In this document: positions 12,101 to 23,874 of the stretch, in pieces
Numbering within the stretch: the first letter of the stretch is position 1
How the letters are laid out: each line of letters starts with the position of its first letter
NCBI GenBank assembly: GCA_036850595.1
Contig: CM072152.1
Coordinates: 15,141,207 to 15,205,206, forward strand
Direction: 5' to 3'
Length of the DNA stretch: 64,000 bases
From: Rhyacichthys aspro
Lineage: Eukaryota; Chordata; Actinopteri; Gobiiformes; Rhyacichthyidae
Notes under the pieces: model-generated
Told to the model about the DNA's origin: nothing
What the model saw: the letters and a program-made list of their open reading frames with translations, nothing else
Databases searched by the model: none
Position numbers and translations under genes: made by a program

Positions 12101-15100
12101 AATATTGATATTTTGATGTAAGTATGTGCATAATACACCCACCTCTGCAGCCAGGTAGTGTCCAGTGGCCAAATGTTTAAACCTGAACAAACTGTTCCAG
12201 TAGCCTGCTCCTCCTCGACATGGATCATGCTGCACTACCTGACATCACAAACACACACACAAAACAACAACTAATCATTTCAAGTAATACATTAAGAAAC
12301 GTTTCATTATAAGGATCTATTCTTGCCTCTATCTCCCATAATGCTTTGCTACTGGTTGCAGAAGTGGCTGACTGCCGTCCTGTGGTACGCAGAAAAACAT
12401 ATTGCTTTTTGCGGTGGTCATCACATGTGAGGAATTTCTCTTGCTCTGCATGAAACAAGCGGACCACATCGCCCTGAAAACAAAAATGGTTAAACATTAC
12501 ATTATTAAGAAACCACAATGAAGACCGGGACTTACATTTTGTAGGATGTGGCCTGACATATTAACTTATTAATACACACAGTTTATTGCAACTATTTTTA
12601 TCATTACAGCCTCAAACAAACAATCAAACTATAGAGAATACTTATGAAAGCACAGACCCCTTTAAGGATGACTTCCTGATTGTCGCTCCATTTCATGAAC
12701 AAAACTATCTTCCAGCTGGTGTTACAGTTAACTGAGTTCACCTGAAAAAGAAACCAGAGTCAATATTAGTGTAACCCTGGGAGAAATCTTACACAATAAT
12801 AAGCTTACTGAGCTATTTAAACCTTATAAGCTTTGCCACTCTTGTTAATAGAAAATGTCCCTCAGTGCCAATGGGGAAGCCTCAGACAAACCTCATTGCA
12901 GCCGGGGTTATCCACCAGTTGATGTGTGCTGGCATGCAATGGCTGGCCAGCATTTACAGGGTTCAGAACCACTTTGTCCCCAATCACAACCTAAAAAAAG
13001 ATCAGGAATTCATCAAGAAAAATAAAAGTCAAGTTTAGAGGAACAAGGATGTGTTTTGCATTTTAGGCACAGATAGATATTTTATACAGTTAGATACATG
13101 ATTAAATCAAAGTAATAATGGTTTTATCAAAACACTATCTTGTTATACAATATGTGTTTCTTGCCTGGGACACACATACATCTTTACAGGTTAATAATTC
13201 TGCCGACCAGAGGCCTGGACCTTAACCCTAAAGTAACCTTCACTTATTTACTTATTATTAATACTCACTTATTTTTATCTAACTTTCATAGCTCTAGTGT
13301 CAACAAACTTTAAAAGCCTAACATTGTATTTAAATATATAGCTACAGGTCATTGATCTCATAGGATGACACTGCCCTCTGGTTATTTTTAGGAGCAAAGA
13401 AAACCACTCTAATTTCCATTTGCCCATTGGTGATTAGGAGCTTAGAAGTGAAGCCAAGTTACTGTCAGAGAAGATAGTTTGCCAACAGAAGCTTTGTGAT
13501 CTTTGGAAGGGCAAACGGTGCTGTCACACATCTTATCAGGAGAGACGTGATGAGACTAAGAATTAGTATTAGATTGTATAAAGCTTTATGGTGCCTTTAA
13601 TATCTGCAGCACCTTTATTTGTGTATTAGAGGTCATAATTAAGCTTTGACTCAGCTCCCTCACAGCACATATTGACTCACGCTGTCCCCAATGGAGCGGA
13701 GCTTGTAAAATGGTTGGATGTAGAACCAGGAGCCCTCATTTCCAGCCGTGTCCAGCATTACTCTCATGGCATTTTTCTCCAGAAGTGCAGGCAGACGCTT
13801 GTTCACTGTCAGGTACTTGTTGCTTTTCAGGTGAAGGAGCTGAAAACAAAGAAAAATAAAAAACTAAAGATGCTGTCTCTACTATCTAAGTATAACATTA
13901 AAACCAAAACAAGCCTTGCGTAAATTCATGTGCGGCTCTTTGTTGCAAAAAGTGATAAATAGTACAAACTTGTATAAAACTTTTTGTAACCTTTGAGCAT
14001 ATTTTACAGTGCAGTATAAACTGAGCATATTTATGTGTTGCTTTATGAGACTGGGTCTCTGAAAGATGTCAGAGAAAAGTCTTACATTTATTTGAAAAAA
14101 TAGCAAGCTGGTTAGTGCCTGAATTACCATTTTACACATGCACATACCTGGATGACGTTGCCATATTGAATTACTGTTCCAAGAAGCTTTTTGTTTTCAG
14201 AGTCGTTTTGCTTTTTCTCCAAGTCAGCTGCATGCTATGAGGCAAGACAGAAATAAGAGAGGTCACACACTGAGACAGTAAATCAAGTAGCACTGTCCAC
14301 TAATGCCAGATAAAAAGATTCAAAGGGACTTAATCTGAGTGGTTATTTTTACATGCAGAGTTTGAAGCAGTAAGCCACAATATGTATGTGCTTCAACAGT
14401 GGGGCTTTAACCAAAAACTTACACTTGCATTGTCATGGAAACAAAGAGGAGATAACAATCTACAAGTTTATGGGGATCAGATAAGCATTTGCTTTAAAAG
14501 GTAATGAAGAAAGAAGAGAAAAGGCACAGGGCAGAAACACCCGACACTAGGAGGGCTGAAAGGCATCTGGATGTGTCTGTAAATTAGCTAAGATCTCCTG
14601 CAACAAATTTACATAAAGACTTTCTTGTCTAAGTGGGGAGGTGTGTGGGCTGAGTGTTTTTCAGTGGTGACAGAAGGGAAGTGAAGATGCTGCCACTTCA
14701 CTCACATGGAGCTTGTTGAGGAGCACTGTGTCTGTGTTCCCTCCAGGTTTTGCTGCTTTCCAGAACTGCTTCTGAGCCGAGTAGCGGTTCATGGGGCACA
14801 GTCTGAAGAGACAGTCTGCACAAGAGAGCAAAAAGAAAAGAAAAGCACAGATCAGGCATGCCCTATAGAATATACAAAAAATATAACATCATAGCAATAT
14901 ATATACAGCATGTCCGTGAATATATTTGGTCAGATAGAGTGACCCAAAGCACCGACATTTATGTATTATTCCCGTACTAACACATGAAAGTTAAAGCATC
15001 ATTTTCAGCAAACATTGTATGACACCACTCCTCCCTCACAACAAGTAGGTCGTGGGTTTGATCCTCTGCCTTTCTGTCAGGAGTCTGCATGTCCTTTCTT

Positions 15101-18100
15101 TGATACCATGGGTTATCTGGGTCTGGGTCCCTCCCACCGCCCAGACATACATGCATAGTAAATGAATGTGAGAGTACCTAGTTGTCTATGAATGTCTGTG
15201 TCCAGCCCTGCGACTAACTGTCCAGTGTCCAGTTTGTACCCCACCTAAGGCCCAAAGCTGCTTGGAAAGAAGATGAATGAATTAATGTTACAAATTGCTT
15301 CACAAAATAAAAAAATGGACCTAAACTCAGGCCAGTTCCAGGGTTTTGGGATTCTAGTCTAGCTCTTTTTAAATATTGATATAAACACCTATTACTGTAT
15401 GTGTAAATCTGTGAATCACATTAACAAGTCATCCAAGATGTTCAGAACACTGTGCATCAACAACAAAACAAAACACAGGTCATTGTTTTACGTTTTATAT
15501 TCTTGATGCTGTTTTTATGTCTCAGTGAGCTCATCCATGCACATGTCTGTCTTCTGTCTGCACTTCAAACACATGTTCGCCTCTGTCTTGAACTGACATC
15601 AAACGACCCCACTGAGCGCTGCTTCAGAGTGTTCAAGAAAAGGGGTGTGACGTCCACTATGTATTTTGCAGCTGCTAGAGGCTATACTATGTTCCGGTTT
15701 GATCATTTTTCATAATACACAATAGACTTGTCATGGGTGCGTTTGAGACGGGGCTACAGTACGTAACCCTGGAAACAATGAAGCCACCCTGTTGTGCCAC
15801 TCATTTTCATAGATACGGTGAAGCCCTACCCATGAGGGATCCTTGATTTGCATTCACACAGTTACAACACTTCCTCTTTCTCTGTAACACACTGCGACAC
15901 AGGCACACTTTGTCATTCTTAGCCTGGCCAGTACAGAATGAATCCATCACTATTTGTTTTGAAACTTCTTTGCAGTGATCCCTCCCTCAATTTTTCTGGC
16001 TTTCTTCTGACTTCACCCTCCCTTCAAACCAAAACTTGCTCAGTTGAGAGAGTAAAAAGACGTGCTTAAAGAACAATCTGTCCATCCTTTCCCCTCTCCC
16101 TCTGTGCTCTTGCTATGGCTGCAGTAACATGACCAAATAAGGCCAAGGGGAGCGGGATGAGGAGAGGGTGGGGACTCCCTTTTGCCCTCTTCATATTCTG
16201 TCAACCCTAAGTCTTCTCTCGGCCTCAATCTGGTAGATCTCCTTCTCTGTTTTATCAGATAGTGAACAGGAAGTGCCTAAAAGCATGTAACAGTAGAGAA
16301 AGAGGATAACAGCAGCCTTTAATAAGACCAAAAAACACTGTAAAATGTTTTTTATGTAGAGGCTGATTCCACTGACTGCAATACAAATGTGACAAGAGAC
16401 CTCCCTACAACCTGACAGATACTTTATCACACTTTAAGTACACAATACAGCTTGTAACAGCAGTGCGGTGAATGACAGATGATTGGGCCAGAATGAAGCG
16501 CATGCCTTTAATCACAGTCAGCTGGGAGAGAAAACATTTTGGTTTGGTAATATGGCAGAATTCCTTTTGGGGTCATTGAGCAGGAGAAGTGCTGTGAGAC
16601 GTCCAGAGGGCACAACCCAACAATTCGTTAACATTCCTCCGGCTTTTAGATATATTTTACAACCGTGACTCCCCTCCCATGAACATTCAGTTTCGTTTGA
16701 AGTTCATAAACAAAGCTATTTTTTAAGTTGTAAAAAACTGGACATCCATTTTCATATATACCTAGTGCTGAAAACTAAAAAGGAATAACAGGAAAAGGGG
16801 TGTTTGGTGATTTCTTAAAAAACCCAACAACATTCAGATCTAATCAAGACAAGCACTAAAGAGCAGGTCACAAGGCTTCGAATTAGAGAGAGGGTGACAC
16901 TGATGTAAAGTATTATTCTGACTTTCATTTTACTCACCTCTGACAAGCTTTCTGTAAATTACACAGGATTAGTCAGAGAAGTGAATTGATCAGCAAATGA
17001 GGCATTCATGATACATTACTTTTATATCATGTTAAAACAGAAGAGATACGTGCTAATGACATGACACACATGCTCAAAGTCTCTGTGGACATTTGTCACA
17101 GTCTCAACAGTATTAAGTAACCATAATTTAATTGGTTTAAATCAACCAAAAAAAAAGTCACCACCTAGATTTAACTGAGCAAATGGGCAAGAGCCTCCCA
17201 TTATATAATTACTGCATGGATGATTATGCTTCAGCCCACAATAAACTTGTTACCAGCTGAAGCCAACTGATGCTGTGAGTAGTTTCTCATTTCTTTAACA
17301 ACCATGTCGGAAGACACATCCTGTGGTCGTTGAAAAGATATTAATCTGTTTCATTGGGCTCAAATTTGAAAAAAGTGTTTCAGGAGCATGACACATCATT
17401 TTTACACATGGACTGGCCTCCACAAAGTCCACTTTGCGCAGCTGTCGACTCTCATCAATACAAGATGGATGGGAATAAATGTTGTGACATGCAATGTTAT
17501 TCCCATTCAGAAGCATAATCATCTATGCAGTAATTATTCAATTTGCTTAGTTAAATCTAGGTGGTGACTTTTTTTTTGGCTGGGCAGTGTACATAATTAT
17601 TAAGTACCTTCAACAAAGGACTTTCTTTTATTGATTTTCAAAACATGAAGCTAGAAAAAAAAATTACCTCTCCGAAGACAACATTTCATTTGACAAATAT
17701 TGTTTTCAGCTAACAACAACAACAGATTATTGTTTGATATAGGCATAACATAAGCAGCACAATTTGAAAAAGGTACTGTCAATAAGACAATAAGACATCT
17801 TTCTGAACAATTCAATTCAGAGATAAATAAATAACCGCACCAGCCACCTGTCTTTAATAACGTCCTGTTCACTGTTGTTATCCTGTCACAGATGTGATAA
17901 GGAAAGCATTTAACACTTGTAGAGAATGTAAAACAACACACGCTGACAACAACAGCTTCCCGTGACTACTTCCTGCTGCACCTCTACTCTCAGTGACAGG
18001 AAAGCAATATTCGGGATGTGGTTATTAGCCCAGGAAGGGACTGAAGGCAGAACACTTTCTGGTGTTTATCCCAGAGCAGCCACCCAACAAGTCTGCAGTG

Positions 18101-21100
18101 TGTCTCTAATGGCAACAGCAGTTTGGGCAGCCAACAGACACTTAGTCATTATACATGTATTACGAAGCAGGTAATGCTCAAACTCCCCGAGGATTATACG
18201 CTTCAACTGTTTTGCTGCATTTGCACAAAAGAGCAGAACTTTGAAAGTGAACTCAAATCTGAAGTCTGAATCTGAATCAAAGTAAAACTAATACAAAAAC
18301 AGAAATGAAGTAAAGGTGCCACATTGTTCAGCTTTCTAAGTTGAAATGTAATCAATAGACAAAACATAGAATGAACAAACTTGTGTGGAAGCTTTTCTAT
18401 CAATACAGGCCCATCTAAACAAAGAATGTTAAATATAACAATCTAACACTGGGAACTACATAAATGTCCATTTGTCAAGATAAACAAAATGTGAAAGAGT
18501 GCACACTTGGAATCAGAGTGCATGTTGCTATTAAAATAAAAATACCACAAACCGTGTGTTGACATTGCAAGAAAATGTTAAGCATACCTCAGCCATGACA
18601 GTATCAGCCGTGTGGACATGCCACTGGCCTTGTGCCCTTTTAATGTCTACAACAAAGAATTAACCGTGGCTCAGTGTGACAGCTGAGGACAAGCAGAGGA
18701 ACACTGACAACAGCACCTTCAGGACTCAAACTGGAAGTTCCCAAAGACAAAGAGGTTTCAAATATTTACAACAATACATAGGAACACCTCATAATCAACT
18801 TAAAATTAAACTCAGAACTATTTCACTAACAGAAATATAATCAAATCTCTCTATAATTGTATAACGGATATTATTTAAAGTGTATCCATCATAATAAAAC
18901 AGCAAATGTAAACCAAAGAAAAACCTTTATACAGAATACAATTGCTTTATTAACACATAAAGGGTGTTTGCTGACTCCTGCTGCGCCTCTATCAGGTTTC
19001 ATTGTGACCTGTTACTTCAGTCGCTCATTGTATTCACCTGCTTTTGCTTTGCGCTGAAGAGTCCCGCCACAGTGACATGAAAACCACTTCTAGTCATTAC
19101 CAGCTGACAGTGGAGGAGTCCCAGAAGCCACTTAAGCGGTCCTCATTGTGTGTGTTATACAGACGCGGACACAAAATTACACCCCATTGCTTATTCACAG
19201 GTTCATGTGTATTTGTACTGGAACAGATAATGAAATTCTGCCACATGTTTTTGATAGGGCACTGATTTTAACATTGTGCTGCTATTATCAATAAAGTGTT
19301 ATTGTACAACACAGACAACAAACAGCCAAATGTCCATGCACTATATGATATTACTACACTACACACTGAAAGGGATGGATGTGTGTTTCATGTTGCTTCA
19401 TGGGTGAATCAGTCAGCAGTCTGCATCTATGTGGTGACAGTGAGGTCTGCAGGGGGTGGCAGCCTGTCCCAGGACACCAGAGAGCCACAGAAAAGCTAAG
19501 CAATTAGACACTTGCAGCAAAACCTTTTACCTAGAGCAAGCTTCATTCTACTCTTAAAACAGCAGATCCAAATGTACATACTAGGAATGTCCAGAATAAA
19601 GTATATAAGTAAACAAAATATAGAAATAAAACTATTCTATGGGCCCCTTAAGATTTTGAACCACATATAAAAAGTATCCTATCTAACAAACATCTGGTTC
19701 ATAAGAGAAAAAAAATGCTGTTTCGTAGAGCTTGCTTTGCACAAGAATGTATTACACAAGCACAGCTATGCACTTTCTACATTGTCAGGCGTTCCTCCAG
19801 AGATGAACAACTGTAGCCTGAGAGTCCAGGGTCATGAGTTCTACTTCCTGTATGAACGCTAAAAATAGCGTTTCACCCATCTCCAGGCTTTTGTTTGCAA
19901 AGCGGATTTTTGAGTGTGCTGTTCTCCAGCAAATCAGTATCATTTTTTTTTCTATTGGCCGTTACCTCCACAAAAGGTTCTGAAGCAAGCTCTCCCGCAC
20001 ACACCATTAGCGCTGTCAAAAGCAGCTCTGTTTGATGTGCAGCAGGCAGAGATATTGTGGCTACCATCAAAGAAACACAACAAAACACATTCAGCAGTGC
20101 GTCTCGCAAAGCTCTTCATACATCCAGTTGTCAGTGATGTCAGGCTTTGGGAGAAGGACAAATAGGGAGTTAGCTCTTACCTCTGAACTTCTTTGGGGGG
20201 TTGTTGAGGTCACCTGCATCGGGTTGGACCACACAGCGGTCGTCTACCAAGCTGAGAATAAAGGTACAGAGTATTACATGATGCAAATAATGTCACCATA
20301 TTCCTTCAAAAATCCATAATAGACTGACAGATGACAAATGCTCTTGATTCCATGCTTTATTTTAAGTAATTGTGCTATACTCTTCGTAACTATAATAAAG
20401 CATCAAAGACAAGCACTTGTAATGGACTTGGGTGTTGGACTAGTGCTTCCTGTTTTCATTGAAGCTCTACCACTTGACGAAGTAATTAAATAATATGGAA
20501 TTACACGGCCTCTGAGCTGTCTGGAATTTCTGGTGACAAACCTTGCTTTTACAACCTTAGAATAACATTTGACTGGAAACCGGCCAAGTCCCACATCTAT
20601 TTGGGTTTTTTTCCCGGGAAATGTCTACCATTGTCCAAACAGATCTGCCTGCTCTGTACACGACAAGAACAAGGCAGACTTAAGTGTGACCAAAACTCAG
20701 AGCATCAAAGGATGATGAGGCGGTTTCACAATGTTTCTGTATTGCTCTTTTCACAAATCCTGTGGCATTTCTGGAATAGAACAAGTTTGATGTTTGGAAA
20801 ATAAAAAAGAGCACTATAAACAATATGGTTATATGAACTCCAATCTGCCACTGACACGTCCCGTGCTAAAGTCCATTTTATAGAGAAGAATCTGCTTGTT
20901 TGGACCTCAGCTAAGTTTATATGTTCTTTCCAAACTTGTTGCCCACTAGTAGTGACCCACTGGTGTCCGAAAACAATGAAAAACATACACATTTGGTTAA
21001 TTCCAACTTAGGGCCCAACATCAAGATGCTGGCTTAAATCACCAGATTTATAGATGGGTTAAATGTAGAAGAATGCTTTCTCTAAGGGGTCGTTTAAAGG

Positions 21101-22465
21101 TTATTTCTATGCATAAAGTCTGCTAAATGCCCTCCTCATCTTACTAAAACATCTGAAAAAGTACATATAATACTCAAGTTCAAAGTTTTCCTCTTTACCA
21201 ATTGTGTGAGGTTGTTGTTTTTCATCTTCAAAAGAGCTTGAGAATTCTGTCAAGTTGCTGGTTTTGTGTGGACATAATGGCTCCAGTCCAAAACTGCCTT
21301 AGCTGTTTTGAGCTGTGCATCACTGTGAGTGGCTGTATGTGGGAAGAGCTCGAGAAAGGCCACCGTGTAGTGACTCAGGCCCTGCTGTGGGTCACTCCAT
21401 TTTTCATGAGCAATAGTGGGAGGTAGTCCAGAGATAGGTCTTGTCTAACATTAGTGATACAGGGCATCATATGCCAGTTTCCCCAAAGGAGAGGTCACTG
21501 TACAATACTTAATTAAGGCTATATTTTTAAACAGACACTGTTGTTATTAGAATTCAGCCAGTGACATGGGTTCTTCTGTTTTACAACAATCAAATATTAT
21601 TTATCTTGTATACCTTCATTTATGTCCAATTAGTAGTAAGAACTCAGTGTAGTCTGTCTGTATGTTAGACAATATGAGTCAAACATTAATGAACCAAGTG
21701 AAAGCTTGCTAGCAGATAATCTGTATGCAGTGGTCAAATGGAGTTTGGTTAGCTAAGTTTATCAGGTTTGATTTTGTTTGTTGTTGGTGGTAGAGCTACT
21801 TATCTTTTTTACACGTCTCATCATTATTACCACAATAAAGACAATTTCAAATGCTGTTGTGGGTCACTATTGTTGGCCTCTCTACTGTTTTCAAATGAGA
21901 GTTAGATTTGATAAAAGGCAGCAACACAGTTTTGATGCTAGTGTGTGTGGGTGAGGCTTGTAAACACTTCTGCCATGGGTGTAAGTGCTATTTACTGTGT
22001 TTCTTCGTCTGTATCTGTGCCCACACCAGTTTCTGCTTAAAACACAAACACTTAATCATCAACACAGCATTTGTCACCATTTACTTCCTTTTCTCAAAAC
22101 CTTATCAATATAAGTGCCAGGATAAGTCACAGCTCCACCTCAAAGGCATCCCCTTTTCACAGCTTTGTTCTGCAGGATAAACTATACAATTGCATCCCTT
22201 TATATGTCCTTGCCCACTTAATTCTATCGCCATGGTTGTTGATAAAAAGGAAACACATAAAAAATCAAATGCAAAAAAGATGGCTGTTACAGCAGAGACA
22301 AGTGTGAAGAAAGCCCACACTTGTAAGCATCTGACAGGAAGGTGGACATACCCAAGGGTGCTGATAAAACCGTTGGTGGAGCCCTCTGCATACAGGGAGC
22401 AGATGTCTCCAATGTGCAGGAAGCTGGACATTTTATCCGACATCTTTCACATGCACTGGGAACAC
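2637..22465 (-). CDS. itpr1: Inositol 1,4,5-trisphosphate receptor type 1, 5' two-thirds (partial)
   Basis: ER membrane calcium-release channel opened by IP3. Seen: 37 coding exons on the minus strand join into one open frame of about 1,691 residues, from MSDKMSSFLHIGDICSLYAE to the TKDRGYGEK segment, colinear with vertebrate ITPR1 as I recall it. Exon lengths keep phase throughout, and all introns but one are GT-AG. The last exons, with the coupling end, six membrane helices and pore, lie beyond the left edge. The start is the first ATG in a small exon (coding 22,352-22,443) whose acceptor lies at about 22,466. Type 1 rather than 2 or 3 is supported by the near-identical sequence, by a 45-nt exon matching the S1 splice cassette, and by the head-to-head sumf1 neighbour. 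Whether this is the a or b teleost paralogue cannot be told from here. Exons are itemised in the three block entries. Confidence 0.96.
3528..3993. mobile_element. Fish DNA-transposon relic with GTTGGGACAC inverted ends
   Basis: The left end TTTCAGTTTCAAAAAAGTTGGG (to 3,553) and right end CCCAACTTTTTTGAAATTGGG (to 3,993) are imperfect inverted repeats. The left end is followed by TAAATAAAAATAGAATGC and ATTTGCAAATC, landmarks of a repeat common in teleost genomes. It is AT-rich with no transposase frame. It occupies the itpr1 intron between exons 33 and 34. Confidence 0.6.
8219..8230. repeat. Short (CA)n microsatellite
   Basis: Six CA units immediately beyond the acceptor side of itpr1 exon 19, within its upstream intron. 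Confidence 0.8.
9615..12473 (-). CDS. itpr1: itpr1 exons 8-15: IP3-binding core
   Basis: Coding exons on the minus strand: 12,327-12,473; 12,143-12,238; 11,907-11,951 (S1 cassette); 11,195-11,349; 10,457-10,556; 10,091-10,251; 9,864-10,005; 9,615-9,773. They give residues 235-569. The block holds the MIR repeats and the ligand pocket. The loop FELDPTTLRGGDSLVPR, which contributes phosphate-contacting Thr and Arg residues in ITPR1, is intact. So is the basic helix around [20 protein letters not shown]. Identity with mammalian ITPR1 is very high here. The segment FVVDIPNNGQDVLEIMVNKP in exon 14 is more divergent than its surroundings. Exon 8 is followed by a GC donor (see findings). Confidence 0.94.
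11907..11951 (-). CDS. itpr1: itpr1 S1-type alternative cassette exon (45 nt)
   Basis: A 45-nt, phase-0 exon encoding VNPEYEEECLEPRSS sits between the exon ending in HYLAAE and the exon starting MDSEQEAL. It corresponds in position, length and sequence to the 15-residue S1 insert of mammalian ITPR1, which is included or skipped by tissue. Splice sites on the minus strand are TTTTGCAG before and GTAAGA after. Skipping keeps the frame. Confidence 0.85.
12658..22443 (-). CDS. itpr1: itpr1 exons 1-7: suppressor domain and start of IP3-binding region
   Basis: Coding exons read on the minus strand: 22,352-22,443; 20,181-20,251; 14,706-14,815; 14,148-14,234; 13,681-13,839; 12,892-12,990; 12,658-12,741. 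Together they give residues 1-234. In the ITPR family, residues 1 to about 225 form the N-terminal suppressor domain (beta-trefoil with a helical arm), which lowers IP3 affinity and couples binding to gating. Visible segments include CPMNRYSAQKQFWKAAKP, VIGDKVVLNPVNAGQPLHA and NCNTSWKIVLFMKWSDN. Relative to human, the loop after KPG is slightly shorter (GGNTD before TVLLNKLHHA). Introns 1 and 2 are long (2.1 and 5.4 kb). The remaining introns in this block are 0.1-0.7 kb. Confidence 0.93.
15030..15290 (+). mobile_element. Teleost interspersed repeat relic (SINE/L2-tail type)
   Basis: The passage GTGGGTTTGATCCTCTGCC ... TCAGGAGTCTGCATG ... CCCTGCGACTAACTGTCCAG ... AAGATGAATGAATTA follows, in order, the landmarks of a very common fish repeat that ends in a GATGAATGAATG-type tail. 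It is old and diverged. It lies in itpr1 intron 2. Confidence 0.6.
15291..20180 (-). other. itpr1 intron 2, no further exon seen
   Basis: Apart from the Tc1-like relic at 17,146-17,589 this is AT-rich intron sequence. No open frame shows a protein-like pattern. Confidence 0.5.
17146..17589. mobile_element. Tc1/mariner-like DNA transposon relic
   Basis: The left segment starting CCAAAAAAAAAGTCACCACC (17,146) recurs as its reverse complement at the right end (about 17,500-17,579). The match continues to ATTACTGCATGGATGATTATGC on the left, giving inverted repeats of roughly 80 bases with a few differences. The right end finishes GGCTGGGCAGTG followed by TA, the usual Tc1/mariner target. The outer left end is degraded. 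The interior is about 270 bp and carries no intact transposase. It lies in itpr1 intron 2. Confidence 0.65.
22444..22465 (-). promoter_or_regulatory. itpr1: itpr1 5'UTR tail with AUG-UGA start-stop element
   Basis: The 5'UTR part of the first coding exon reads (minus strand) GTGTTCCCAGTGCATGTGAAAG directly before the itpr1 ATG; it follows an acceptor CTGTGTCCTAG. It contains ATG TGA (22,447-22,452), an upstream start immediately followed by a stop and in frame with the main start three bases later. The upstream ATG has T at -3 (weak). The main ATG has A at -3. Confidence 0.6.
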
Positions 22466-23248
22466 CTAGGACACAGGAAGGATAGAACATGTGAATTAAA
22501 CAACTAAATGATAGTAAAATCTCCTCCCCAAAAGCTAAAGCATAACATTTTCATTTTCACTGTGATTGTACTGCATCTAAATTTAGGGTGACACAATAAA
22601 TGATCATGAAAGAGTGAACATTTCCCAGTCAGAGAGAATGGTATGTTGTTAAGTGTCATGGATTTACATAACGTCTGCAGGAAATCGTTTTGTTTGTTGT
22701 ACAACACAGATCTGCTCAGTGTGTTGTGAAGAAAGTTGATGGGTTAATGTGGTTCAGTTAATGATTAGGAGCTGCCAGATACAACATGGATAAGACGAAT
22801 GCACCTGCAACAGGTCCCAGTAGTGGACAGTGTGGGAAAGAAAGGCTGGTTCACTCAACACAAAGACTGACTGTCACTGGCAGCGAGGAAACGTTAAATA
22901 AACAAAGCAGTAACGGGGCTAGTTTTTGCGTAAAGACAGAAAGAGCCTGCATTGGTAATAAAAAAAACTACAAACAAAACAAAAGTCGCTTTTTTATAAA
23001 GATAATTACATCACTCGTGTAATAGGCCTGCATCTGAGTATCAAAGCAAAACAAACTTGAGTCGTCCGCAATCACAGTAGCTCTAGTTACACCATGTAAC
23101 CCTTGTGGACTGGTTTAATCAGTTTAAAGTGCCGTTTGTGAAAGCAAGAGAAGTTAGTTTGCCGATTAAAGGCAGGAGTAAACTCTAAAACCTTATCCTG
23201 CGCATAAGGAGCAGATAATGGAGAATTAAGTTGCGAGCCCAACTTTAC

Positions 23249-23560
23249 CTCGCTCGTCGTCAAAGTCTTGGATGTTCAGCTTTGCGCGGAGCAGCTACGA
23301 CATGGGCATAGCTTTCCTCCAGTGTCTGGGTCCTGCAGCAGCGGTCAGAGGCTGTAATAGTCCAGAGTTGGAGTTGACAGCTCTCCCAGCCCGCTGTCTG
23401 TCGCTGCTCCTCGGCTGTGCTCAGAGACAGGCGGCACTGAGCAGTCACAGTGGCTGCCTCACTGGCTCTCTGCCACTCCTGCTGCTGCTCTAGCGCCTGG
23501 ACTGTGGATATCTGGGAAATGATGTCCATGTGCTTCCACCCTGTCACCAAGGAAACCAAA
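23249..23560 (-). other. itpr1: Probable noncoding first exon of itpr1
   Basis: A good minus-strand donor (GTAAAGTT, adjoining 23,249) ends a comparatively CpG-rich stretch that lies between the itpr1 start exon and sumf1. The coding start exon has its own acceptor, so at least one upstream noncoding exon is required, and this is the best placed candidate. The 5' limit is a guess; open frames through it are short and unlike any protein I recognise. Confidence 0.45.
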
Positions 23561-23874
23561 CTGTGCCCCGAATCAAGATTTATTTTTATGTGTTGATGTT
23601 ATGTTATGATGTTAAGTAAACATCTTAAACAGTCCTAAAAATACAATAATTTAGTTTTGATTGTGTATTATACAACCAAACATAATTTTACTCATTATAG
23701 TAAGTATAAAGCCCTATCACATACTTCGCTTTATCAAGAGAATAAAGTAACTATTTAATGCCTATTTCTCTACTGTGGCCACGAAGGAGTTACGTTCTTT
23801 GCGCAGCTGACAGACCACGTGACATCCCGGAAGTTGTAACAACATGAGCGGACTCTGAGAAGTGTTCTGTAGAA
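23561..23874. promoter_or_regulatory. Shared divergent promoter of itpr1 and sumf1
   Basis: The genes start head to head with roughly 0.3 kb between the probable itpr1 first exon and the sumf1 ATG. Near the sumf1 side are an E-box in the context ACCACGTGAC (23,814-23,823) and an ETS-type CCGGAAGT (23,827-23,834), both common in bidirectional housekeeping promoters. No clear TATA box was seen at a fixed distance from either start. Confidence 0.5.

Noticed and set aside
17295..17522. A 75-codon frame inside the Tc1-like relic as transposase remnant
   Set aside because: It has no DDE motif that I can see and no clear similarity to a transposase; only the element's ends are diagnostic.
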